Source: Ruminococcaceae bacterium UBA3329 (GTDB lineage: Bacteria; Bacillota; Clostridia; Oscillospirales; Acutalibacteraceae). Taken from it: DNA of 9,539 bases. The notes beneath the pieces are model-generated. The model was not told the origin of the DNA. It worked only from the letters and a program-made list of their open reading frames with translations, and ran no database searches. Location of the stretch: assembly GCA_002361875.1 (NCBI GenBank), contig DERX01000050.1, positions 456-9,994 of the forward strand, read 5' to 3'. Each line of letters starts with the position of its first letter. Within the stretch, counting starts at the first letter, position 1. Below, in pieces: positions 1 to 6,304 of this stretch. Both the position numbers and the translations under genes were made by a program.

Positions 1-15
1 CATTTTCTAAAATAC

Positions 16-44
16 TTGACAAACAGAGAAAAAGAGAGTATCAT
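16..44 (+). promoter_or_regulatory. Sigma-A-type promoter of the aromatic operon
   Basis: A perfect -35 box TTGACA lies at 16-21. After a 17-nt spacer comes TATCAT at 39-44, which matches the -10 consensus at five of six positions. Transcription should start near 51-52, about ten bases before the Shine-Dalgarno of the leader peptide. No other promoter as good is visible before pheA, so this probably drives the whole eight-gene operon. The spacing and match are seen directly; promoter activity is inferred. Confidence 0.85.
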
Positions 45-74
45 ACCCTTAATTTTTGAAAAGGAGCGCTTACA

Positions 75-125
75 ATGTTTTTCAATTGCTATTTTTACTA
101 TTACTTTATCAGTGCGATTGATTAA
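75..125 (+). CDS. Phe/Tyr-rich attenuator leader peptide (16 aa)
   Basis: This short ORF encodes MFFNCYFYYYFISAID and ends in TAA. Four residues are Phe (2, 3, 7, 11) and four are Tyr (6, 8, 9, 10), so eight of sixteen codons report on Phe or Tyr tRNA charging; there is no Trp. Translation is well supported: AAGGAG at 61-66 sits 8 nt before the ATG, and the promoter at 16-44 starts transcription just upstream. An intrinsic terminator follows 30 nt after the stop, ahead of pheA. The arrangement parallels the enterobacterial pheA leader (a Phe-rich peptide before a terminator), but here the codons are mixed Phe and Tyr, matching an operon that feeds both branches. The peptide itself probably has no function; its translation is the sensor. 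It is too short for ordinary gene callers. Function is inferred from composition and context. Confidence 0.88.
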   Translation: MFFNCYFYYYFISAID

Positions 126-193
126 ACATTGAGTGCAGTTACAAAATGTTTTTTCAACCGCTTATTTCGCTGTGAATAAGCGGTTATTTTTTT
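78..193 (+). promoter_or_regulatory. Ribosome-mediated transcription attenuator (Phe/Tyr)
   Basis: Four leader segments have the classic 1:2, 2:3, 3:4 logic. Segment 1 (78-89, TTTTTCAATTGC) lies in the leader ORF. Segment 2 is 135-146 (GCAGTTACAAAA). Segment 3 is 150-166, beginning TTTTTCAACCGC, and segment 4 is 175-185. Segment 2 can pair with segment 1: 84-89 with 135-140 including one G.U, plus 78-81 with 143-146. It can instead pair with segment 3: 135-140 with 156-161 with one A.C mismatch, plus 143-146 with 151-154. Segments 3 and 4 form the terminator. A ribosome stalled on the Phe/Tyr codons would mask segment 1 and favour 2:3, giving read-through. A ribosome at the stop codon (123-125) would cover segment 2 and let 3:4 form. 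The complementarities are seen in the sequence; energies were not computed. Confidence 0.75.
156..193 (+). terminator. Intrinsic terminator in the pheA leader (attenuator)
   Basis: An 11-bp perfect stem pairs AACCGCTTATT (156-166) with AATAAGCGGTT (175-185) around an 8-nt loop. It is followed by A and seven T (187-193). It lies between the leader peptide stop and the pheA ribosome binding site, so it must be conditional for the operon to be expressed. The reverse strand lacks a T-run after the stem, so it acts in the plus direction only. Confidence 0.93.
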
Positions 194-211
194 GTGTAGA
201 GGTGGCAAAAT

Positions 212-1300
212 ATGAGCGATATTGAGAATGCGAGAAAAATAATCGACGAAGCTGATAAGGAGATTGCAGAGCTTTTCATTAAAAGAATGGGTGCTGTTAA
301 AACAGTTGCCGAGTATAAGGGCGAGCGGGGACTTCCGATTTACGACGAAGAAAGAGAGAAGTTTATTGTACAAAGAAATGTCGAAAGACTCGGCTCTGAC
401 GAATTAAAACCGTATTACGACATACTTTTAAGATCGTTTATTGATGTTTCAAAGAAATATCAGGAAAATTTACTTTCAGGCATGAAAATTGCTTTCTGCG
501 GAATTGAGGGTGCTTTTGCAGAGATTGCGGCAAAGAGCATTTTTCCGCAGGGCAGAACAATTTCGTTTTCCGATTTTGATTCGGCATATAAATCAGTTTT
601 GGACGGCGATTGTGACTGCTGTGTTCTTCCGATTGAAAACAGTTACGCAGGAGAGGTCGGACAGGTTATTGACCTTATGTTCAGCGGTGACCTTACCGTA
701 AACGGTATTTACGATATGCCCGTAAAGCAAAATCTTATCGGCATTAAAGGCGCAACGCTTGAAAACATTGATACGGTCATAAGTCATCCTCAAGCTCTTT
801 CACAGTGTAATGTTTACATTAAGGAACATGGTTTTGTAAGCGAACAGGCAACAAATACTGCCGTTGCCGCAAGACAGGTTGCGGAAATGAATGATATTTC
901 CGTTGCGGCAATCGCCAGTAAAGAAACAGCATCTGTTTACGGACTTGATGTTATCGACCACGATATTAACGAGAGCGCCGTTAATACAACAAGATTTGCT
1001 GTATTTTCAAAATCTGTTGCAAACAACAGCAGTGCAAACGGTAAATTTATTTTACTGTTCACTGTAAATAATGTTGTCGGAGCGCTTGCAAAGGCTGTCA
1101 ACATTATTTGTGCACACGGATTTAATATGAGAATACTCAGAAGCCGTCCCGTTAAAAATGTCCCGTGGCAGTATTATTTCTATGTTGAGGCTGAGGGTGA
1201 CCAAAGCAGTGATGAGGGTAAAAGAATGCTTAACGAGCTTTCCGTTTGCTGTGAAAAATTAAAGATTGCAGGTAATTTTTCCGAGACAAAATCAATCTGA
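212..1300 (+). CDS. pheA: Bifunctional chorismate mutase / prephenate dehydratase (P-protein)
   Basis: Converts chorismate to prephenate and then to phenylpyruvate, the precursor of Phe; cytosolic. Residues 1-88 form an AroQ-class chorismate mutase domain. All the positions equivalent to the E. coli P-protein active site are recognisable: R8, R25, K36, D45, R48, E49, S80 and Q84. Residues 91-265 form the prephenate dehydratase domain, with PIENS at 139-143 and the catalytic TTRF at 258-261. Residues 276-355 form an ACT regulatory domain with GALA at 289-292 and RSRP at 309-312. The family's Phe-binding motif is usually ESRP, so the first residue differs here. Length (362 aa) is normal for the fused protein. 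The start follows AGGTGG (200-205) by 6 nt and lies 18 nt after the leader terminator's T-run. As first gene it is the most directly exposed to attenuation. Identity is very secure. Confidence 0.97.
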   Translation: MSDIENARKIIDEADKEIAELFIKRMGAVKTVAEYKGERGLPIYDEEREKFIVQRNVERLGSDELKPYYDILLRSFIDVSKKYQENLLSGMKIAFCGIEGAFAEIAAKSIFPQGRTISFSDFDSAYKSVLDGDCDCCVLPIENSYAGEVGQVIDLMFSGDLTVNGIYDMPVKQNLIGIKGATLENIDTVISHPQALSQCNVYIKEHGFVSEQATNTAVAARQVAEMNDISVAAIASKETASVYGLDVIDHDINESAVNTTRFAVFSKSVANNSSANGKFILLFTVNNVVGALAKAVNIICAHGFNMRILRSRPVKNVPWQYYFYVEAEGDQSSDEGKRMLNELSVCCEKLKIAGNFSETKSI

Positions 1301-1312
1301 AAAGGTGATATA

Positions 1313-2326
1313 ATGAAAACACGGGTGAATTTAGGTGCCGACAGCTACGATATTATTATTGAGCGCGGAGCAATAAATAAATTTTCAAAATTAACTGACA
1401 TAAACGGCAAGGTTTTAATTGTAACGGACAGCGGAGTTCCGAAAGAGTATTCCGAATGTTTGGCAAGTCAGTTTGAGGACGGCTTTATATATACCGTTCC
1501 CGAAGGTGAAAAAAGTAAAAATCTTTCAGAGTTCGGTAAAATTGAGTCTTACTTGCTGGAAAAAGGATTTACACGCAAAGATAGCGTTGTCGCTTGCGGC
1601 GGCGGTGTAGTGGGTGACCTTGCTGGATTTGCTTCTGCCTGCTTTATGAGAGGAATTGATTTTTACAATTTTCCGACAACGGTTTTGTCACAGGTTGACT
1701 CATCAATAGGCGGAAAAACTGCGGTTGACCTTGACGGTATTAAGAATATTGTTGGCGCATTTTATCAGCCGAAAGCAGTTATTATTGACCCCGATGTACT
1801 CGGCAGCTTGCCTGACCGTCAAATTTCCAACGGACTTGCCGAGGCTGTAAAAATGAGCCTTACATCTGACGGTGAGCTTTTTGAACTGTTTGAAACTAAA
1901 AATATATTTGAAAATATTGATGAGATATTGTTCAAAGCTATTGAAATAAAAAGAAAAGTCGTTGAGCAGGATGTTAAAGAAGCGGGTCTTCGTATGATAC
2001 TCAATTTCGGTCACACAATTGGCCACGGAATTGAAAGTGAAGAGGGGCTTCACGGGCTTTACCACGGCGAATGTGTTGCGCTCGGTATGCTCCCGATGTG
2101 CAGTGACAGCGTTCGTGAAAGACTTATTTCTGTTTTAAATAAATTAAATCTTCCGACCGAAATTTCAATAGACCCAAAGAAAGTGATTTCAGCCGTTGTT
2201 CACGACAAAAAAATGCGTGACAGCACAGTGAATGCGGTTTTGGTTAACAATATCGGCTCTTTTGAAATCAAAAAAATGACTGTCGGTGAAATTGAACAAA
2301 AGCTTTCAGTCATTATCAAGGAGTGA
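1313..2326 (+). CDS. aroB: 3-Dehydroquinate synthase
   Basis: Cyclises DAHP to 3-dehydroquinate, the second shikimate-pathway step, using NAD+ and a divalent metal. The NAD-binding glycine-rich GGGVVGDLAGF is followed by the family signatures PTTVLSQVDSSIGGKTAVD and KNIVGAFYQP. Metal ligands are recognisable as E177 (GLAEAVK), H234 (FGHTIGH) and H251 (YHGE), with H238 as the nearby catalytic histidine. At 337 aa it is slightly shorter than the usual 350-360, but no core motif is missing. The start is 12 nt after the pheA stop and is preceded by AAAGGTGAT (1301-1309), a good match to the anti-Shine-Dalgarno sequence. Identity is very secure. Confidence 0.97.
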   Translation: MKTRVNLGADSYDIIIERGAINKFSKLTDINGKVLIVTDSGVPKEYSECLASQFEDGFIYTVPEGEKSKNLSEFGKIESYLLEKGFTRKDSVVACGGGVVGDLAGFASACFMRGIDFYNFPTTVLSQVDSSIGGKTAVDLDGIKNIVGAFYQPKAVIIDPDVLGSLPDRQISNGLAEAVKMSLTSDGELFELFETKNIFENIDEILFKAIEIKRKVVEQDVKEAGLRMILNFGHTIGHGIESEEGLHGLYHGECVALGMLPMCSDSVRERLISVLNKLNLPTEISIDPKKVISAVVHDKKMRDSTVNAVLVNNIGSFEIKKMTVGEIEQKLSVIIKE

Positions 2327-2331
2327 AATGA

Positions 2332-3429
2332 ATGAAAAATACATTCGGTTCATCTGTAAGTTTAACTCTTTTCGGTGAAAGCCACGGTGAGGCAATCGGC
2401 GCTGTTCTGGACGGACTTGCACCGGGAATAAAGCTTGACGAAGAATATATAGCTAAAAAAATGTCACAGAGAATGGCATACGGTAAAATTTCCACTGCCC
2501 GTCACGAAGAGGACAAACCCGAAATTGTGAGCGGCGTTTATAACGGCTTTACAACAGGCACTCCGATAGCGTTAGTTATTAAAAACGCTGATATGCACAG
2601 TAAGGATTACTCCGCTACTCGCTCTTTAGCCCGACCGGGTCACGCCGATTTCACTGCCTACTGCAAGTATCACGGTTTTGAAGATTTCAGAGGCGGCGGT
2701 CATTTCAGCGGGCGAATAACTGCTCCTGTTGTTGCCGCAGGTGCAATTTTGATGAGTGCTTTAAAGAATAAAGGCATATATATCGGCACGCATATCAAAA
2801 AATGTGCGGGCGTTTCAGACCGATGCTTTGAAGATTATAAAAATGATTTAGTCGCTCTTGATGACAAAATTTTCTCGGTTCTTGATGAAGATAAAGCGCT
2901 TGAAATGAAATCTGCCATTGAAAAAGCGGCTGAAAACAAGGACAGTGTAGGCGGTATTTTGGAAACTGCTGTTTACGGCTTGCCCGAAGGCGTAGGAGAA
3001 CCTTGGTTTGATTCAATTGAAAGCGTTATTTCACACGCCTTATTCGGTATGCCTGCCGTTAAGGGAATTGAATTTGGCAGGGGATTTGAATTTGCAGATA
3101 TGACAGGCTCAAAAGCCAATGACCCGTTTGTTTTTGAAAGCGGTAAAATTTCAACTTTGACGAATAATAACGGGGGAATTAACGGCGGAATTTCAAACGG
3201 AATGCCGATAATTTTCAGAACTGCAATTAAACCGACTCCGTCAATTTTCCAAAAGCAGAAAACGGTTGATTTCATAAATAACGAAAATGCTGAAATTGAG
3301 TTAAAAGGCAGGCATGACCCGTGCGTTGTGCACCGTGCCGCCGTTGTGCAGGATTCATTGACGGCACTTGTTATTGCCGATATGCTGGCTTTGCGGTTCG
3401 GAACAGATTTTTTGGGAAGTGATTTATAA
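2332..3429 (+). CDS. aroC: Chorismate synthase
   Basis: Performs the last common step, 5-enolpyruvylshikimate-3-phosphate to chorismate, and requires reduced FMN. Visible family motifs are GESHGEAIG near residues 11-19, RPGHADFT around 102-109, FRGGGHFSGRITAPVVAAG around 119-137, and the C-terminal GRHDPCVVHRA. The form FRGGGHFSGR, rather than the enterobacterial YRGGGRSSGRET, is one I associate with Clostridia (from memory). Length (365 aa) is typical. The Shine-Dalgarno AAGGAG (2318-2323) overlaps the end of aroB, and the ATG follows the aroB stop by 5 nt. Another ATG at 2328 is out of frame. The flavin reductase that must supply FMNH2 is not encoded here. Identity is very secure. Confidence 0.97.
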   Translation: MKNTFGSSVSLTLFGESHGEAIGAVLDGLAPGIKLDEEYIAKKMSQRMAYGKISTARHEEDKPEIVSGVYNGFTTGTPIALVIKNADMHSKDYSATRSLARPGHADFTAYCKYHGFEDFRGGGHFSGRITAPVVAAGAILMSALKNKGIYIGTHIKKCAGVSDRCFEDYKNDLVALDDKIFSVLDEDKALEMKSAIEKAAENKDSVGGILETAVYGLPEGVGEPWFDSIESVISHALFGMPAVKGIEFGRGFEFADMTGSKANDPFVFESGKISTLTNNNGGINGGISNGMPIIFRTAIKPTPSIFQKQKTVDFINNENAEIELKGRHDPCVVHRAAVVQDSLTALVIADMLALRFGTDFLGSDL

Positions 3430-3430
3430 A

Positions 3431-4687
3431 ATGGAATACGGTTGTATAGGGAAAAAGCTTCCTCACTCATTTTCAAAGATAATACATGAAAAAATCGGCG
3501 ATTATTCTTATAAGCTTGTCGAGCTTACCGAAGATGAATTGCCGGTATTTATGGAAAAACGGGATTTTAAAGCAATAAATGTAACTATTCCGTATAAGGA
3601 AGCAGTAATTCCGTATCTTTATGAATTAAGTGATACCGCAAAAAGCATAGGTGCTGTAAATACAATTGTCAACCGTGACGGTAGACTTTATGGTTACAAC
3701 ACTGATTTTTACGGTATGACTGCTCTTATAAAAAAGAATAATATTGATTTTAACGGTAAAAAAGTTGCAGTGCTCGGCACTGGCGGTACGTCAAAAACAG
3801 CCGCCGCAGTTGCAAAGAATTTGGGCGCAAAATCTGTTATTAAGGTCAGCCGCAGCAAAACGGAAAACACTGTTACTTATGATGAATTATATGAAAATAA
3901 TGCAGATACGGACATAATTATCAATACTACTCCCGTGGGTATGTTTCCGCAAATCTATGCTTCACCCGTTGATTTGAGCCGTTTTACTTCTCTTTCGGGC
4001 GTAATAGATGCAGTTTACAATCCGCTTGAGACAAAGCTTGTTGCCGACGCAAAATCATGCGGTATCTCTTCTGAAAGCGGACTTTATATGCTTGTAGCGC
4101 AGGCAATAAAGGCTTACGAGATTTTTATGGACAAAACAGCACCGGAAAACTTACTTGATGACATTTTTAACGATGTAAAAGCAAATAAGCAAAATATCGT
4201 TTTAATCGGAATGCCGGGAAGCGGTAAAACAACAATAGGACAAGCTGTTGCAGAAAAACTGGGCAGAGATTTCATTGATACAGACATCGAAATTAAAAAA
4301 AACATTAAGATTGAAATTTCCGACTATTTTTCACAGTATGGCGAAGAAAAATTCCGTGATGTTGAAACTGACATCATAAAAGATATTTCAAAATATTCCG
4401 GCGCAGTAATTGCAACGGGTGGAGGAGCAGTTCTTCGACGGGAAAATGTCGATGCGTTAAAAATGAACGGTATTATATATTTTCTTGACAGACCGCTTGA
4501 GCAGATTGTTCCTACCTCCGACAGACCGACTGCTTCAAGCCGTGAGGCTATAGAAAAACGATATAGCGAGCGTTACGGAATTTATAAATCTTCGGCTGAT
4601 AAGTCCGTTACCGTTACAGGCGTTGTAAATGACGCAGTTAAGCAGATAGAAAGTGAGCATTTTAATTATGAAAATTCTTGTTATTAA
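3431..4687 (+). CDS. aroEK: Shikimate dehydrogenase-shikimate kinase fusion
   Basis: A single 418-aa protein carries two consecutive pathway enzymes. Residues 1-248 are shikimate dehydrogenase: SFS at 13-15, the catalytic lysine K56 in NVTIPYK, GAVNT at 74-78, D92 in YNTD, the nucleotide-binding GTGGTS at 116-121, NTTPVGM at 165-171, and Q224 near the domain end. After a short linker, residues 254-410 are shikimate kinase: Walker A GMPGSGKTT at 260-268, DTD at 283-285, substrate-binding R309 in EEKFRD, GGG at 330-332, lid-region DRP at 364-366, and R381 in RYGIYKSSAD. No stop or frameshift separates the domains. The ATG at 3431 is chosen because it begins the SDH fold and sits 1 nt after the aroC stop; a longer in-frame start at 3368 would lie inside aroC. 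The ribosome site (GGGAAG, 3414-3419) is weak, suggesting coupling to aroC. The fusion should turn 3-dehydroshikimate into shikimate 3-phosphate. Confidence 0.95.
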   Translation: MEYGCIGKKLPHSFSKIIHEKIGDYSYKLVELTEDELPVFMEKRDFKAINVTIPYKEAVIPYLYELSDTAKSIGAVNTIVNRDGRLYGYNTDFYGMTALIKKNNIDFNGKKVAVLGTGGTSKTAAAVAKNLGAKSVIKVSRSKTENTVTYDELYENNADTDIIINTTPVGMFPQIYASPVDLSRFTSLSGVIDAVYNPLETKLVADAKSCGISSESGLYMLVAQAIKAYEIFMDKTAPENLLDDIFNDVKANKQNIVLIGMPGSGKTTIGQAVAEKLGRDFIDTDIEIKKNIKIEISDYFSQYGEEKFRDVETDIIKDISKYSGAVIATGGGAVLRRENVDALKMNGIIYFLDRPLEQIVPTSDRPTASSREAIEKRYSERYGIYKSSADKSVTVTGVVNDAVKQIESEHFNYENSCY

Positions 4688-5093
4688 CGGCCCTAATCTC
4701 AATATGCTTGGAATAAGAGAACCGCAGATTTACGGCTCGCAAACATATGACGATTTATGTGAGCTTATAAAATTGCATTGTGACGGTTTGGGTGTTTCGG
4801 TTGAATTTTATCAGTCTAATCACGAGGGTGACCTTGTTGACAAAATTCAGCAGTCCTATGGAAATACTGATGGAATAGTTATAAATCCGGGCGCTTATAC
4901 GCATACAAGCGTGGCTCTTTTTGATGCAGTAAAAAGCGTAGGAATTCCGACTGTTGAGGTGCACATTTCCGACCCCGACACAAGAGAGGATTTCAGAAAA
5001 ACAAGCTACATCCGTCTTGCTTGTGTTAAAACAATAAAGGGTCGCGGCTTTAAGGGATACACAGATGCAGTCGATTTTTTGGCAGGTAAATAA
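4668..5093 (+). CDS. aroQ: Type II 3-dehydroquinate dehydratase
   Basis: Dehydrates 3-dehydroquinate to 3-dehydroshikimate, the third pathway step; this family forms cytosolic dodecamers. The N-terminus NGPNLNMLG (7-15) with R17 and catalytic Y22 in IYG, then NHEGDL, NPGAYTHTS and VEVHIS, identify the type II fold. Length (141 aa) is standard. The usual HISN motif reads HISD, followed by PDTREDFR. I chose the ATG at 4668, which gives the canonical MKILVINGPN start; an ATG at 4653 would add five unsupported residues. The gene overlaps the last 20 nt of the preceding fusion and has only a weak ribosome site (AAGTGAG, 4651-4657), so translational coupling is likely. It replaces the type I enzyme AroD used by many other bacteria. 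Confidence 0.96.
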   Translation: MKILVINGPNLNMLGIREPQIYGSQTYDDLCELIKLHCDGLGVSVEFYQSNHEGDLVDKIQQSYGNTDGIVINPGAYTHTSVALFDAVKSVGIPTVEVHISDPDTREDFRKTSYIRLACVKTIKGRGFKGYTDAVDFLAGK

Positions 5094-5095
5094 GT

Positions 5096-6304
5096 ATGGT
5101 TTTAACAATAAATCCGTCTATGCCGACGGGTAAAATTACAGCTCCGCCGTCAAAAAGCTATGCGCACAGAGCGCTAATTTGCGCAGGTCTTGCAAACGGC
5201 AAGTCAAAAATCAGCAATATTTCTTTTTCTGACGATATTAAGGCGACAATTGAATGTTTATCGGCTTTAGGTGCAAAAATTGAAATTCAGGGCGACTCTG
5301 CGGAAATTACGGGTATAAGTGACTTCACAAAATTCATAAACAATTCGCTTTTCTGTAATGAAAGCGGCAGTACGCTTAGGTTCTTTATTCCGCTGTGTCT
5401 TTTATCCGAAAATGAAATTACATTAAACGGTACTCAAAAGCTGATTTCACGCCCTTTAAGCGTTTATGAGGATATTGCAAAGGAGCAAGGCTTATTATTC
5501 AGGAAGAATGATACTTCTGTTAAGGTTAAGGGCAAGCTTCATTCGGGTAATTTTTCCGTTAAAGGCAATATTAGCAGTCAGTTTATAAGCGGATTACTGT
5601 TTGCTCTGCCGCTTTTGGAAAACAACAGCGAAATAAATATTATTCCACCGTTTGAAAGCAAGCCGTATGTTGATATGACAGTTTCAATTCTAAAAAAATT
5701 CGGAATTGACATTGATTACGGCGGATTAAAAATTAAAATAAAGGGTAATCAAAAATATATACCGCAAAATGCAACAGTTGAGGGCGATTGGTCAAATGCC
5801 GCATTTCTGTATGCTTTCCGTGAGTGTGGAGCAAGTTTGGATGTGCTCGGTGTAAACAGTAGCTCTTCGCAGGGAGATAAGGTGTGTTTAGAATACTTTG
5901 AGGCTTTAAAAAACGGAACTCCCATTCTCAATTTAACCGACTGTCCCGATTTAGCGCCGATTATGTTTGCTTTCGCAGGGCTTCACAATGGGGCAACATT
6001 TACGGGAACAGATCGCTTAAGGTTTAAAGAAAGCGATAGAATAGCCTGTATGCAGACAGAGCTTGCAAAATTCGGTATTGTTCTTACAGAGGGAGATAAC
6101 AGTGTGACTATAGATTCTTCTGATTTTCACGCTCCGACTGAAACTGTTTACGGTCATAATGACCACCGAATTGTAATGGCAAATGCATTTTTGCTTTGCA
6201 AAACTGGCGGTAAAATTCAGGGCTTTGAAGCTGTAAAAAAGAGCTTCCCCGACTTTTTTGATGTGATTTCTAAGGCAGGTGTAATTATAAATTATGAAAC
6301 TTGA
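5096..6304 (+). CDS. aroA: 5-Enolpyruvylshikimate-3-phosphate (EPSP) synthase
   Basis: Transfers enolpyruvyl from PEP to shikimate 3-phosphate; the target of glyphosate in sensitive forms. Two-domain enolpyruvyltransferase with PPSKSYAHR at 17-25 (K20 and R25 equivalent to E. coli K22 and R27), ESGSTLR at 89-95, a SSQ substrate motif near 160, the catalytic aspartate D285 in DCPDLAP, RFKESDR at 309-315, and NDHRIVMA near the C-terminus. Length (402 aa) is slightly below the usual 420-430. The PEP-loop reads ESGSTLRF, where E. coli has NAGTAMRP; the glycine equivalent to G96 is kept. The ATG is 2 nt after the aroQ stop with no clear Shine-Dalgarno, so coupling is likely. The gene end overlaps tyrA by 11 nt. 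Identity is secure. Confidence 0.96.
   Translation: MVLTINPSMPTGKITAPPSKSYAHRALICAGLANGKSKISNISFSDDIKATIECLSALGAKIEIQGDSAEITGISDFTKFINNSLFCNESGSTLRFFIPLCLLSENEITLNGTQKLISRPLSVYEDIAKEQGLLFRKNDTSVKVKGKLHSGNFSVKGNISSQFISGLLFALPLLENNSEINIIPPFESKPYVDMTVSILKKFGIDIDYGGLKIKIKGNQKYIPQNATVEGDWSNAAFLYAFRECGASLDVLGVNSSSSQGDKVCLEYFEALKNGTPILNLTDCPDLAPIMFAFAGLHNGATFTGTDRLRFKESDRIACMQTELAKFGIVLTEGDNSVTIDSSDFHAPTETVYGHNDHRIVMANAFLLCKTGGKIQGFEAVKKSFPDFFDVISKAGVIINYET

Noticed and set aside
124..151. Hairpin AAACATT (124-130) with AATGTTT (145-151)
   Set aside because: A real 7-bp complementarity, but almost all A-U with a 14-nt loop and no overlap with the terminator arms. It may be a minor alternative fold and is not called as a feature.
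67..182. CGCTTA at 67-72 could pair with TAAGCG at 177-182 as an antiterminator
   Set aside because: It is only 6 bp, lies between the leader Shine-Dalgarno and ATG where ribosomes bind, and is weaker than the segment 2:3 pairing at 135-161.
51..205. T-box riboswitch ahead of pheA
   Set aside because: The leader is only about 160 nt, no T-box motif (such as TGGNACCGCG) is seen before the terminator, and the translated Phe/Tyr ORF explains amino-acid sensing better.
122..373. Minus-strand ORF of 83 codons over the leader and start of pheA
   Set aside because: It overlaps the terminator hairpin and a certain gene, with no ribosome site or recognisable protein features; a shadow ORF.
3368..3430. 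N-terminal extension of the AroE-AroK fusion by 21 residues
   Set aside because: The extra residues overlap the aroC end in another frame and do not resemble SDH; the fold begins at the ATG at 3431.
2973..3476. Minus-strand ORF of 167 codons inside aroC
   Set aside because: It is the complement of well-conserved aroC codons, with low-complexity composition and no family resemblance.
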